Part shown: in pieces, positions 8,101 through 16,771 of the stretch | How the letters are laid out: the number at the start of each line of letters is the position of its first letter | Numbering within the stretch: the first letter of the stretch is position 1 | Assembly: GCA_963975155.1 (NCBI GenBank) | Contig: CAXBFG010000010.1 | Coordinates: forward strand, 31,205-95,204 | Length of the DNA stretch: 64,000 nt | Direction of reading: 5' to 3' | From: UBA5109 sp963975155 | GTDB taxonomy: Bacteria > Pseudomonadota > Gammaproteobacteria > Pseudomonadales > Pseudohongiellaceae | Program-made: the position numbers and the translations under genes | The notes under the pieces: model-generated | Told to the model about the DNA's origin: nothing | Seen by the model: only the letters and a program-made list of their open reading frames with translations | Database searches by the model: none

Positions 8101-10321
8101 CCAGCGTTATACTCAGGAAACCGATATGGATACCGGTGAGCAATTCCTGCAGGAATTTGGTAATGCAGCTGACCTTGAAGAATTTGGTTCGATCTGGAAT
8201 GCACGTAATGAACTGGCCGATATCAGTCAGGTAAACCTTGCGATCCAACGAAATATATCAGGTGGTACTTTTACCGAGGACGCCGGGTCGAAACGTTATA
8301 TTTTCACCTGGCTAGATTCAATCAGTTCAGGAACAACAGGTGTTGTAGACAGTGCTGAACTCGTTGATTTTACAGCGGCAAGTTTTAATCCGGGTGCTAA
8401 CGACAACTACCGCTATCTGGGTATCAGTGATTCCTCGATAGCCACTGATCTGGTGGATTATGTTCGCGGGGTAGACAAGCCCGCCCGCAACTGGCGTTCA
8501 CGGCAGACTGATCTTCCTGGTGATGGCAATAACAGTTTAGAGTACTGGATACTGGGTGACATTGTTAATTCATCTCCAATCGTGGTTAATCCTCCAGGCA
8601 GCCGTTTCAATATCCAGTTTGGCGATGATACCTACGATGTATTTCAGCAACAGTATGATCGTCGCCGACAAATGATTTATGTGGGTGGCAATGATGGCAT
8701 GCTGCATGCTTTTAATGGAGGTATCTGGGATTCAGCAGTTAAAGCTTTTTACACACAGCAATACGATCCTGATGCAGGTACCTATACTGTAGGACAAAGC
8801 CATCAGCTCGGCTCGGAAATGTGGGCCTATGTGCCGAAGAATTTATTACCACATCTGCAATGGTTAAGAGAAACAGACTACCCCCATGTTTTCTTTGTAG
8901 ATGGCTCTATTCAGTCTTTTGATGTCAATATATTTACTCCCGATGCCGTACACCCAGGTGGGTGGGGAACTATATTGGTTGCGACCATGCGTCTGGGTGG
9001 CGGTGATTTCAGTGTTGATCTGGATGGTGATGCCAGTAACGACATGACCATGAGTTCTGCGATAGTGATCCTGGATGTTACTGACCCCGAAGGGCCGCCT
9101 GATCTCATAGCTGAAATTACCAACTCTGATTTAGCCTACACAACTGGTGCCCCTGCACTGGTAAAGGCCAGGGCGCCCGATACGAGTGGTAGTTTTTCAG
9201 CACCCTCGATTAATGAATGGATCCTGGTTTATGGCTCTGGGCCAACAGATCTGGATACAGCCACCAGCACTCAGGACCCAAAAATATTTGCGTATGATCT
9301 GGTAGCCAGATCTGCGATTTCAATTGCCAGTACAGCCCAGGTCCCAGGCAGTGATCCAAATGGTTTCTTCGGAGACTTCCTGGTTGTAGATGTCGATGAG
9401 GACTTTATCGATGATTATATTTATGTGGGCACAGTAGAAGGTACGGAAGCAGCACCGCAGGGCAGGGTTAAGCGTATTGTCCTGGATCCGACAACTGCAA
9501 GCATGGGGCTGTCCAGCAGTGGCGGCATGGCAGTCATGTCTGATTTAATTGATATTAATAAGCCGGTTACCGGCAGGGCTAATATTCGCCGCGATATACA
9601 GAAAGGCGAGCAGTGGGTCATGTTTGGTACGGGTCGCCTGTTTACTTCAGCGGACAACAGATCAACGGCGCAACAATATTTCGTTGGTGTAAAAGAAACG
9701 GGGAGTGGCACCAGTGTTGCATTTAATGATCTTATTGATACCACGGATATAATAGTTAAAACCGATGGTGCGGTGTATGACTCTGATACCGGAGAAGGAA
9801 ATCCGGCTGAATTGTTCTATACAAATGGCACAACTACAGGCATTGAGGTGGAAACTTTTGGAGCTTTATATTCGTCCATGGACACAGAAGCAGGCTGGCT
9901 GCATGAATTGTCGTCGGGTGGGGGTGATCCGGCTGAGAGGGTTTTTAATACCTCGTTGGTGCTTGGTAGCAGTATTATTTTCACTTCTTATAAGCCATCC
10001 TACGATTTGTGTACGATAGAAGGGGATGGTTTTTTGTATGCCTATAATTTCAGAACGGGAACTGCACAATATTTTGGACCCTTTGGCGAAAGCGAAGACG
10101 AAGTAGCATATGCCGGCGTTGATCTCGGGCAGGGTGCCCCTTCCGCACCTACCGCTATTGTAAGAACAGGTAATGAAGTGACGATAGATGGCACCACGAA
10201 TACAGCCGATCTTTCGGTCGTAACGGGTTCCACAACGGGTGTGACCACCAGTACCGGATTTTCATCTGCTCCGGGCGGTGGAGGCAGGATGTCATGGGAG
10301 ATTCTTGATATCCCGTTTTAG
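5177..10321 (+). CDS. pilY1: Type IV pilus tip adhesin/assembly factor PilY1
   Basis: Secreted, pilus-associated protein of about 1,714 residues that opposes pilus retraction and acts as adhesin and surface sensor. A signal peptide (MNRTFALILLSLGSGLVHAQ) begins at the in-frame ATG at 5192; GTG 5150, ATG 5162, ATG 5177 and ATG 5192 are all possible, and I prefer 5177 because GAGG lies 11 bases upstream. The C-terminal half is the PilC/PilY1 beta-propeller, with RRQMIYVGGNDGMLHAFNGG, GSEMWAYVPKNLLPHL and the Asp-rich loop DVDEDFIDD before YIYVGT, matching the known calcium-binding site. Further Ca-type loops are DLDGDGTID near the N-terminus and DIDGDGTPKYN in the middle. The N-terminal part has no DxSxS MIDAS motif of a von Willebrand A domain. 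Many cysteines suggest disulfides. Confidence 0.94.
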   Translation: MLEKTMNRTFALILLSLGSGLVHAQTSTDFAALPPLLSESATPNVMLVMSKDHEISKKAYTDYTDLDGDGTIDQTYNDSFAYTGYFDANFCYSYNSSSNRYEPETDISSSIGANGHDCSAVSGDWSGNFMNWATMTRLDIVRTVLFGGYRDVDTATSGGTAGVTVLERSFVPEDAHAFVKVFNGDVEKYTPYNSSIDAISLCNLTWGSYGTDPLIRVAYGEWPIWSSSERVQCHYTTERDSGLGNQPDNSSGQRPGTFEYSIRVQVCEAGVDSSSSRCKAYTDSSTGDVTYKPVGLLQEYGDTGKMNFGLMTGSYDEKISGGVLRKDILPLTGNTSSSDDEIDLDNGLFINQGATAGGIINTLNRIALIEWNYSSETYDDCSTWGITKSTFTTSTASNRQCTNWGNPLSEIYLEALRYFTGDEISGGSAAPTPAFNGNDSSYVPSLQQLGWNDPLNNTNACATCSIIVLSTGLNSFDTDELGTISDLWEVSGSSRLSASDLDQLVDDVGDLEGISSGSYLVGNNGTDTDEKCTAKTITDLSDVEGICPEIPSLEGGFDIAGLAYHAHINDLRNDFEGVQSVNTFSVALAENLPSFVLDVNGKTVRFVPTCESNTDGGQKLDEGGWNNCSFLDVKIEYQNAYGGSAYISWEDSMWGSDFDMDGISRIEWCIGNDTSLCPAEVANPSYGSGYSYSDFNWKSSGITADTLQVRTSGVLTAAGYALRFGYTISGVQDGSNVSLITNTPSSAMNSNPTTSGGKNIARGTLGNGAQTFLLVQGGYQIRRLVSNSGNRIIYHAPAVYTATDTVTTGDLLENPLWYTAKYGSFNDIDGDGTPKYNNDPTDTREWDNRDTLGNQGADGIPDSFYPVRDPSELITNLGRIFEDLAERISSGTAAAVVTNSSSGLGAVYQAYYHPQYSDDDDNIITWGGVLHSIFIDESGRFREDNGTKGMLESVSTDYVVDIFFDQTVTPNRTRFQRYTQETDMDTGEQFLQEFGNAADLEEFGSIWNARNELADISQVNLAIQRNISGGTFTEDAGSKRYIFTWLDSISSGTTGVVDSAELVDFTAASFNPGANDNYRYLGISDSSIATDLVDYVRGVDKPARNWRSRQTDLPGDGNNSLEYWILGDIVNSSPIVVNPPGSRFNIQFGDDTYDVFQQQYDRRRQMIYVGGNDGMLHAFNGGIWDSAVKAFYTQQYDPDAGTYTVGQSHQLGSEMWAYVPKNLLPHLQWLRETDYPHVFFVDGSIQSFDVNIFTPDAVHPGGWGTILVATMRLGGGDFSVDLDGDASNDMTMSSAIVILDVTDPEGPPDLIAEITNSDLAYTTGAPALVKARAPDTSGSFSAPSINEWILVYGSGPTDLDTATSTQDPKIFAYDLVARSAISIASTAQVPGSDPNGFFGDFLVVDVDEDFIDDYIYVGTVEGTEAAPQGRVKRIVLDPTTASMGLSSSGGMAVMSDLIDINKPVTGRANIRRDIQKGEQWVMFGTGRLFTSADNRSTAQQYFVGVKETGSGTSVAFNDLIDTTDIIVKTDGAVYDSDTGEGNPAELFYTNGTTTGIEVETFGALYSSMDTEAGWLHELSSGGGDPAERVFNTSLVLGSSIIFTSYKPSYDLCTIEGDGFLYAYNFRTGTAQYFGPFGESEDEVAYAGVDLGQGAPSAPTAIVRTGNEVTIDGTTNTADLSVVTGSTTGVTTSTGFSSAPGGGGRMSWEILDIPF

Positions 10322-10425
10322 TGTATAGTCTGGCTGAGATTGAATGCCATAATGAGCGTGACGGCTAACATAACAAATGTTTAAAATGCCCGCTCCAGAG
10401 AAGAGAGCTAAATAAGATTACTAAA

Positions 10426-10860
10426 ATGTCAAAAATAAATAAAAAGCCAAATGGATTTACATTGATAGAGCTGTTGGTGGTAATTGCTATTATTGGAGTA
10501 CTTGCCGCAATTGCCATTCCTTCTTATCAGAACTCAACACGAAAAGCCAACAGATCTGATGCCCAGATTACACTGAGCCGATTATCTTCCTTGCAGGAGC
10601 GATATTATTTTCGAACCAATCAGTACACCGGTGATTTCAATGATTTGATTAGCGGTGTTGCAAATAACACGACATCCATCACCAGTGATGAGGGTTACTA
10701 TACGATAGCGCTGACAGCAACGGCTTCTTCATGGAGCATGACTGCAACGGCCACCGGCACACAGGTTTCAGATACAGAATGCACCACCCTGACACTTACA
10801 AATCTTGGCAGTAAAACATCTGCGGATGATAGTGCTGCGGCGACCACAGACTGCTGGTAA
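10426..10860 (+). CDS. pilE: Type IV pilus minor pilin PilE
   Basis: Pilin of 144 residues with a nine-residue leader (MSKINKKPN), processing site G/FTLIELLVV and the canonical pilin helix (IAIIGVLAAIAIPSYQ). Two cysteines near the C-terminus (ECTTL and DCW) form the usual D-loop. In the family PilE is a non-core minor pilin linking the tip complex to the fibre. It lies 104 nt after pilY1 without a recognisable pilY2 between. It is convergent with fimT, 37 nt apart. It could in principle serve as a major pilin, but its position at the end of the minor pilin cluster argues for PilE. Confidence 0.88.
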   Translation: MSKINKKPNGFTLIELLVVIAIIGVLAAIAIPSYQNSTRKANRSDAQITLSRLSSLQERYYFRTNQYTGDFNDLISGVANNTTSITSDEGYYTIALTATASSWSMTATATGTQVSDTECTTLTLTNLGSKTSADDSAAATTDCW

Positions 10861-10897
10861 CTCAGACCACATAGTGAATTTTGCTTTACCAGCCTTT

Positions 10898-11485
10898 CTA
10901 CTTTAGTTTTGCTGATTTTGAAACTTCGCAACTAATGGATTTACCATTAGCTCCTTCCTTGAATCCATCTCCATCACTATCTCTGGCAAAATAGGTTCTG
11001 CCAGAGCGATTAATAATGACTTGTTGAGCCAGCCTGGCATTATTGCTTTGAGGACAAAAAGTGAAATTGCCATTTTGATAATTGGTAAAGCCCTGAGGAG
11101 TCATTTGCAGATATTGCTTATTCTGAAATGCCCGAAAAAGCAAAGTGCCGGATTCTGAAGGAGCAGGAAAAACCTGAATCAGGCGGTCGTCATCATTTAT
11201 AAGCCGATCAGCATTCCTGTCGGTGAAAACGATAAAGCCCTGCTGCCATTTACCACCGCAGCTTTGACTATCTGCGCTTCTGCACAAGGTAGTCATTACC
11301 CCGTTATTGATTGCCGTATGCCGCGTTAAGTTTATAGCGCGATAAATTGTATTAATGGCTACACGAGCCTGATTACGCTCAACTGAATGGAACAATGCAG
11401 GCATGCCGAGATTGATCAGGATGGTGAGTAAAGCCATCACCACAATAAGCTCAATCAGGCTAAAGCCCTCAGCAGCTGTCGACAT
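10898..11485 (-). CDS. fimT: FimT-like GspH-family minor pilin
   Basis: Pseudopilin of 195 residues with a very short leader (MSTAAE), cleavage site G/FSLIE and hydrophobic helix LIVVMALLTILINLGMPAL. A GspH domain follows with WQQGFIVFTDRN, parallel to the WDAGWLVFSD of the paralogue at 2216. Two cysteine pairs are visible. A very strong ribosome site, AGGAGGTGTT, directly precedes its ATG. It lies upstream in sense of nothing but downstream of pilR on the same strand (70 nt), so pilS-pilR-fimT read in one direction. FimT proteins in some gammaproteobacteria bind DNA for natural transformation; that role is not shown here. Confidence 0.85.
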   Translation of the reverse strand: MSTAAEGFSLIELIVVMALLTILINLGMPALFHSVERNQARVAINTIYRAINLTRHTAINNGVMTTLCRSADSQSCGGKWQQGFIVFTDRNADRLINDDDRLIQVFPAPSESGTLLFRAFQNKQYLQMTPQGFTNYQNGNFTFCPQSNNARLAQQVIINRSGRTYFARDSDGDGFKEGANGKSISCEVSKSAKLK

Positions 11486-11555
11486 AACACCTCCTTGTGT
11501 CTGTCGTTAAAATTCCTACTTTCAGTTAAGTAGAGAAAAGTCTTCTTGTCAAAGA

Positions 11556-12893
11556 CTACTGAGGGTCATCTTCGAGGCCGAGCTTTTTGATACGATAGCG
11601 AAAGGAGCGAAAAGACATGCCGAGTTTTTTTGCTGCCGCAGTTTTATTCCAACGAGCTTGCTGCAAGGCATTCCTGATAGCGTTTCGTTCGATATCTTCC
11701 AGATGTTGTTCCAATGAAAAATCGCCGCGGGGTAATTCTGTTAAGCCCTGGTTTAATGGTAAATCTATATCATCAATATCATTGGCTTCAGCCAGGGCAA
11801 AGGCTCTCTGCAAAAGATTTTCAAGTTCACGAATATTGCCGGGGAAATCATATTTTTCCAGTTTTGCAAGCGCATTGACAGAGATAGTCACCCGGCTCTG
11901 TCTGTTGTCAGCAGCTAGTCTGTCCAGAATATGCTGAGCCAAAACAGGGATGTCATTTTTCCGCTCGCGCAGACTGGGTACGTTTAATTCGATGACATTG
12001 ATGCGATAAAAAAGATCTTGTCGCATACGACCTGCTTCTACTGCTTCGCTCAGGCTTTTATGGGTCGCACTGATGATTCTGACATCAACTGGTATTTCCG
12101 TTTGTGCACCTACCGGGCGAATGGTCTTTTCCTGGATTGCCCTTAGTAATTTAACCTGCATATGTAAGGGCAGGTCGGCAATTTCATCAAGAAAAAGACT
12201 GCCTCCATCGGCGGCTTTAAAAAGCCCCACTTTATCTTTATCGGCACCCGTAAAACTGCCTTTCAAATGACCAAAAAATTCACTCTCCATCAGCTCAGAG
12301 GGTATGGCCCCACAGTTAATGGCGACAAAGGCTTTATCTTTGCGAGGACCAAGTGCATGAATAGCCCTTGCTGCCAGCTCCTTGCCGCTTCCGGACTCTC
12401 CGCTTATGAAGACGGGGGCCTGAGAGCGTGCCAGTTTGCTGATTTGTGTTTTCAGGGCTTTAATTTGCTTTGAATCGCCGACTATATGCATAGGCTGGTG
12501 TTCATCAGAGGTGGTTTCTTTGCTGGGTTCATGATTGAGCTTTAAGGCCGTATTTACCAGACTGCGAAGCTTCATCAAATCTACAGGTTTGGAAACAAAA
12601 TCAAAGGCACCGGATTTAAGAGCAATGATGGCGGTTTCTGTACTGCCATGTGCAGTAATGACAGCGACTGGGATATGCGGGTATTTTGCCTGTATTTCCT
12701 TGACCAGTTCCAGACCATCACCATCAGGCAATCGCATATCTGTAAGGCAAAGATAGAAGTCATCTTGACGCAGCAAGCGGCGGGCTGACTCCAGATCTGC
12801 GGCACTCTGAGTTTGCAAATTCATACGACCCAGGGTGATCTCAAGGAGTTCACGAATATCGGGCTCATCATCTACGATTAAAACTTTCTGCAC
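11556..12893 (-). CDS. pilR: Sigma-54-dependent response regulator PilR
   Basis: NtrC-type activator (445 residues) of pilin transcription, partner of PilS. Receiver domain with Asp8/Asp9 and phospho-acceptor Asp52 in LTDMRLPDGDG. The central AAA+ domain has Walker A GESGSGKE, sigma-54 contact loop GSFTGA, Walker B GGSLFLDEI and the arginine-finger region. The C-terminal Fis-type helix-turn-helix ends TAAAKKLGMSFRSFRYRIKKLGL. The loop is GSFTGA rather than GAFTGA, which is common in PilR. The gene follows pilS by 21 nt on the same strand. Confidence 0.95.
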   Translation of the reverse strand: MQKVLIVDDEPDIRELLEITLGRMNLQTQSAADLESARRLLRQDDFYLCLTDMRLPDGDGLELVKEIQAKYPHIPVAVITAHGSTETAIIALKSGAFDFVSKPVDLMKLRSLVNTALKLNHEPSKETTSDEHQPMHIVGDSKQIKALKTQISKLARSQAPVFISGESGSGKELAARAIHALGPRKDKAFVAINCGAIPSELMESEFFGHLKGSFTGADKDKVGLFKAADGGSLFLDEIADLPLHMQVKLLRAIQEKTIRPVGAQTEIPVDVRIISATHKSLSEAVEAGRMRQDLFYRINVIELNVPSLRERKNDIPVLAQHILDRLAADNRQSRVTISVNALAKLEKYDFPGNIRELENLLQRAFALAEANDIDDIDLPLNQGLTELPRGDFSLEQHLEDIERNAIRNALQQARWNKTAAAKKLGMSFRSFRYRIKKLGLEDDPQ

Positions 12894-12914
12894 AACAAGG
12901 CTTTCCGATTTTAC

Positions 12915-14531
12915 TTAAATGATATTTTGTTCAGGATGGGCGAAGCGAATTCTAAAGCAGGTCTTCATATCCTCAGTACGATGATAGGATATCTGAGCCT
13001 GATACGCTTCACAAATTTCCTTGCAAATAAACAGGCCAAGCCCTGTGCCTGAGCTATTGGTAGTAAAAAATGGTTCAAATATTTTTTCAACATCTTCGGC
13101 ATCGATACCAGGTCCGTCATCAATTATTTCAAGAATAGGATTCTCTGTGATGTTATCAATACTGGCGCGAATACATATATGTGGCTGATTGGTTGTATTC
13201 AGGTTGTAACGAATACCGTTTTCACTAAGATTGGTTAATATCTGCTCGAGCTGACTGCCATTGAAGCGAATCCTGATAGGTTCATTGAGGAATTCCAGAT
13301 CAATATTCACTTTTTCTTTATAGGATGCAGAAAATTTCTCCACAAAATTTTCCAGCCATTGTTTTAAAAATATCTCCTGTGGGGCCATATCCTGATTTCT
13401 GGAAACACCCAGAATATTGTTAATGATCGAGTTAACCCTTTTGCTGTGTGTTTCAATAATCTCCAGGAGGCGTCTGTCTGCCGGCGTGATAGCGTCGGAC
13501 TCCTCCAGTAATTGCCCGGCATGGCTGATAGCGCCCAGAGGGTTGCGAATTTCGTGAGCAATACTGGCAGTTAACCTGCCCAGTGAAATCAGTTTTAATT
13601 GCTGTGCCCTGCTGCTAAGTTTTGAATAATCTTCCAAAAAAATTAGCACGTTGGATTTTTTTTCGGGTTGCAGATAGGAAAAGCTGGCCTGAACCTGGGG
13701 AGATAATTCACTGAACTGAATTGGACTGCTTTTATAATTATTATCGGCCTGCCATAGATGTAATTGCTCAGCTAATTTTGCCGGTAGCTCCAGAAACTGT
13801 TCAGCATTCTCTTGTAACGTTAATAATTTAATTGCCGAACTGTTTGAATTAAGTATGCCGCCGGCATTATTAACAACGATGATTCCTGTACGCATGCGCT
13901 GAATGACCTGAAAATTCATTTCCTCCAAAGATTGCAGGTCTTCAGCCTGACGTTTAGCCAGCATTTCATTTTTTTGAATTTTCCCTCCCAGAAATTGCAG
14001 TATCAGTGAGATAGCAAATACAGTTAAACCTAGTAAACCGACCTGAACATAAAAATCCTCGGCGCGGTCGAGGACGAAAGACAGATAAACCTCCGAGTAA
14101 AATGCTGCCAGTGTTCCAACGGCAGCAAAGAAAGTCCCCATGCGGTTCTGGAAAAGAATGCTGCCGGCAGAAATGGGTACAATAATCAGATGTGCCATGC
14201 CAGTGGATACCCCGCCACAGGTATAGCTAAGGACAATAAGCAGCAGAATATCGATGATGATTACAACGAGATACTGTAGAGACTCAAAGGATTTCAGGCG
14301 TGGCAGAAAGCCTCTAAAAAAAAGCAGGGCATTGAAAAAAATGTAAAAAATACTGGTTCTGAAATAAAGTTCCGGATCGACACTACCCAAAAAGTTCAGA
14401 TCGGCGGTAAATAAAAAAGAGACTAGAAGAATTAAAGAAAGCAGCAGCCTATAAAGACTGTAGATGTTAAATATCTGGTTATTCTGCTGACGGCGATCGT
14501 CATCGATATTGACTACGCGAGGATTTAGCAT
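12915..14531 (-). CDS. pilS: Sensor histidine kinase PilS
   Basis: Membrane histidine kinase (538 residues) that senses pilin levels and phosphorylates PilR. About six hydrophobic segments occupy residues 25-190, followed by a short coiled linker and a PAS-like domain. The H-box is SIAHEIRNPLGAISHAGQLL with His326. The ATPase has N-box NLSENGIRYN, G1 DDGPGID and G2 GTGLGLFICKE. The start ATG at 14531 is 6 nt from the small upstream gene, so the three genes are probably cotranscribed. Confidence 0.94.
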   Translation of the reverse strand: MLNPRVVNIDDDRRQQNNQIFNIYSLYRLLLSLILLVSFLFTADLNFLGSVDPELYFRTSIFYIFFNALLFFRGFLPRLKSFESLQYLVVIIIDILLLIVLSYTCGGVSTGMAHLIIVPISAGSILFQNRMGTFFAAVGTLAAFYSEVYLSFVLDRAEDFYVQVGLLGLTVFAISLILQFLGGKIQKNEMLAKRQAEDLQSLEEMNFQVIQRMRTGIIVVNNAGGILNSNSSAIKLLTLQENAEQFLELPAKLAEQLHLWQADNNYKSSPIQFSELSPQVQASFSYLQPEKKSNVLIFLEDYSKLSSRAQQLKLISLGRLTASIAHEIRNPLGAISHAGQLLEESDAITPADRRLLEIIETHSKRVNSIINNILGVSRNQDMAPQEIFLKQWLENFVEKFSASYKEKVNIDLEFLNEPIRIRFNGSQLEQILTNLSENGIRYNLNTTNQPHICIRASIDNITENPILEIIDDGPGIDAEDVEKIFEPFFTTNSSGTGLGLFICKEICEAYQAQISYHRTEDMKTCFRIRFAHPEQNII

Positions 14532-14537
14532 AAGCCC

Positions 14538-14786
14538 TTACGTGTCCTTGGTAGTAAATAATTGTTTATGTTCTGGTTTGCAAAACCAGTGTTCCCCTCC
14601 GGCAATAGCTTCATTCTGCGGAAGATGGATTGAACAATACTCACATTTAACCATTTTTTCCCGTACCGGGATTTTCACTTTCTCGGATTCGGCATTTTTT
14701 CTGGCCACTTTGGCCTGATAGTTTTTTATCATGCGCCAAGCCACCAATGCGACTAGAGCGAAGGTCAGGAGTCTGAATAATCCCAT
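14538..14786 (-). CDS. PP0621-family small membrane zinc-ribbon protein
   Basis: A protein of 82 residues with one N-terminal membrane helix (LFRLLTFALVALVAWRMI), a charged linker and a C-terminal metal-binding motif: CEYCSIHLPQNEA and, 15 residues later, WFCKPEH. This matches the PP0621 family found next to pilS in pseudomonads, whose function is unknown. It starts the minus-strand run ending in fimT, diverges from nadE (131 nt apart), and lies 6 nt before pilS. Confidence 0.82.
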   Translation of the reverse strand: MGLFRLLTFALVALVAWRMIKNYQAKVARKNAESEKVKIPVREKMVKCEYCSIHLPQNEAIAGGEHWFCKPEHKQLFTTKDT

Positions 14787-14916
14787 AATACTACCAGTTT
14801 GAAATTGAGTTTTTCAGGATAGCCGTGCGGCTTTACTTAACACTTGTGAATAACAGACAATACCTTACCTGCTACACAATATCCATAGAAGTAAACAGGC
14901 TTTAAAATTGCAAAAT

Positions 14917-16539
14917 ATGCGTATTCTATTGGTTCAGATGAACCCCCTGGTCGGAGATATTCCCGGTAATACCCAGAAACTTCTGGCAGCAGCAAAGCAA
15001 GGTATTGCTAAGTATGCTGCAGAACTGATTGTATTTCCTGAACTTGTATTGACCGCCTATCCACCAGAAGATCTCTTGCTTCGACCTAGTCTTGATCGTC
15101 GAATAGAGTCTGCTCTGCAGACCATCAGGCAGGCTAAATTACCAGCCTGGCTGGTGGTTGGTTATCCAGGTAGAGTCGATGGCAAGCTTTACAATATGCT
15201 GGCAGTTATCCACCACGGGAAATGCCTGACCACCTATCGCAAACAATGTTTACCGAATTACCGGGTCTTTGATGAGAAACGCTATTTCGCGGCGGGAGAT
15301 GAAGCTTGCCTACTGACTATAAAAAACATACCGCTTGCCTTTACTATTTGTGAAGATTTATGGGAAGCGCAACCCATGCAGAAGGCTGTTCAGGGAGGAG
15401 CGAAACTGATGATCAATATCAATGGCTCTCCCTATCACACAAATAAGATTCAGGATCGCCAACAAGTGCTTCGACAACGAATTAACGAAAGTCATATACC
15501 AATTGTCTATGTGAATCAGGTAGGGGGGCAGGATGAGCTGGTTTTTGATGGCGCATCAATGGCTTTTGATAGTGGGGGTAAACTGTGTGCCATGGCGCCA
15601 TTGTATGAGGAAGCCATGTTGCCACTGGATTGCATCCTTGATGAAGGAGGTAACTTGTCCTTTGCAGCAGCAGAAATTGCCAAGCAACCAGGTAGAGAAG
15701 AAGGAATTTACCAGGCCCTGGTGCTGGGTTTAAAAGATTATGTCAATAAAAATGGCTTTAAAGGTATTGTGCTGGGGCTCTCGGGTGGGATTGATTCAGC
15801 TCTTACACTGGCCATAGCAGTTGATGCCCTTGGAGCTGAAAGAGTGCATGCGGTGATGATGCCTTTCGCCTATACCTCGGAAATGAGTCAGGAAGATGCG
15901 CGTCTGCAAGCAATGATGCTTGGTGTCAACTATCGGGTTATACCGATAGCGGAAATTTATAATAGTTTTATGCAGGCACTTAATGATGAGTTTGCCGGCA
16001 TGAGTCCTGATATAGCAGAACAGAATATTCAGGCACGTAGCCGCGGCGTGGTATTAATGGCCATCTCAAACAAGAAACATCTACTGGTTCTGACGACCGG
16101 CAATAAAAGTGAACTGGCGGTGGGTTATTCCACACTCTATGGGGACATGGCAGGTGGATTCGATGTTATAAAAGATGTTCCCAAAATGCTGGTCTATGAA
16201 CTCGCTCGTTTTCGAAATACGATTTCAGATGTTATTCCGCAACGGGTAATTGACCGAGCGCCTTCAGCAGAGCTGGCGCCTGATCAGGTTGATGAAGATA
16301 ATCTGCCGCCTTATCCTGTGCTGGATCAGATTCTGGAAATGTATATTGAGCAGGATGCTAGTTCTGACGAAATTATTACCAAAGGTTTTGCCAGAGAAAC
16401 AGTGGAAAAAGTTATTCGGCTGGTTGATCGTAATGAGCATAAACGCAGGCAGGCGCCAATTGGAGTGAGGATAAGTAAAAGAGGTTTTGGCAAGGACAGA
16501 CGTTATCCGATTACATCAGGCTGGCAGTTAGGTGATTAA
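14917..16539 (+). CDS. nadE: Glutamine-dependent NAD+ synthetase
   Basis: Final step of NAD synthesis: amidation of deamido-NAD using ammonia from glutamine. The N-terminal nitrilase-type amidase has the catalytic triad Glu42 (VFPELVLTAYPPEDLL), Lys (YRKQCLPNY) and Cys (TICEDLWE). The C-terminal ATP-pyrophosphatase has LGLSGGIDSALTLAIA and TTGNKSELAVGYSTLYGD. 540 residues is normal for the two-domain bacterial form. I use the ATG at 14917 because homologues begin MRI; a TTG at 14908 has better spacing from AGG at 14896 and remains possible. Confidence 0.95.
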   Translation: MRILLVQMNPLVGDIPGNTQKLLAAAKQGIAKYAAELIVFPELVLTAYPPEDLLLRPSLDRRIESALQTIRQAKLPAWLVVGYPGRVDGKLYNMLAVIHHGKCLTTYRKQCLPNYRVFDEKRYFAAGDEACLLTIKNIPLAFTICEDLWEAQPMQKAVQGGAKLMININGSPYHTNKIQDRQQVLRQRINESHIPIVYVNQVGGQDELVFDGASMAFDSGGKLCAMAPLYEEAMLPLDCILDEGGNLSFAAAEIAKQPGREEGIYQALVLGLKDYVNKNGFKGIVLGLSGGIDSALTLAIAVDALGAERVHAVMMPFAYTSEMSQEDARLQAMMLGVNYRVIPIAEIYNSFMQALNDEFAGMSPDIAEQNIQARSRGVVLMAISNKKHLLVLTTGNKSELAVGYSTLYGDMAGGFDVIKDVPKMLVYELARFRNTISDVIPQRVIDRAPSAELAPDQVDEDNLPPYPVLDQILEMYIEQDASSDEIITKGFARETVEKVIRLVDRNEHKRRQAPIGVRISKRGFGKDRRYPITSGWQLGD

Positions 16540-16743
16540 AATATTGGCGTTTATTGCGCTGGCTGTCTCTTCGCTAAAATAGTTTTTGTTCGAGTCACTT
16601 GGGGGCAGTCAGCGCAACAAGCACTCAAGATAAATACTAAAGGCATAGCTTAGTTGCTGATAATATAAATAGATTGTCATTACCGACACTGCTGTATAAG
16701 CCAAAATCATTATCCAAGGCTGATTGATAGGAGCTTGTACCTT

Positions 16744-16770
16744 TACAACTCCTACAACTCCTACAACTCC
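16744..16770. repeat. Tandem 9-bp repeat, three copies
   Basis: The unit ACAACTCCT is repeated three times (last copy ends ACAACTCC), directly after the stop codon of the minus-strand methyltransferase. It is too short and regular for CRISPR. The rest of the 232-base gap between nadE and this point shows no gene or terminator that I trust. Confidence 0.75.
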
Positions 16771-16771
16771 G

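Noticed and set aside
10322..10425. A sigma-54 (-24/-12) promoter before pilE, suggested by TGGCTGAGATTGAATGC
   Set aside because: The GG to GC spacing is two bases too long, so it does not meet the rule for this promoter class.
12200..12330. GSFTGA instead of GAFTGA in PilR as a possible defect
   Set aside because: Ser at this position is, as I recall, usual in PilR proteins, and the essential Phe-Thr-Gly remain.
16744..16770. CRISPR-like array
   Set aside because: Units are 9 bp, contiguous and without spacers; it is a simple tandem repeat.
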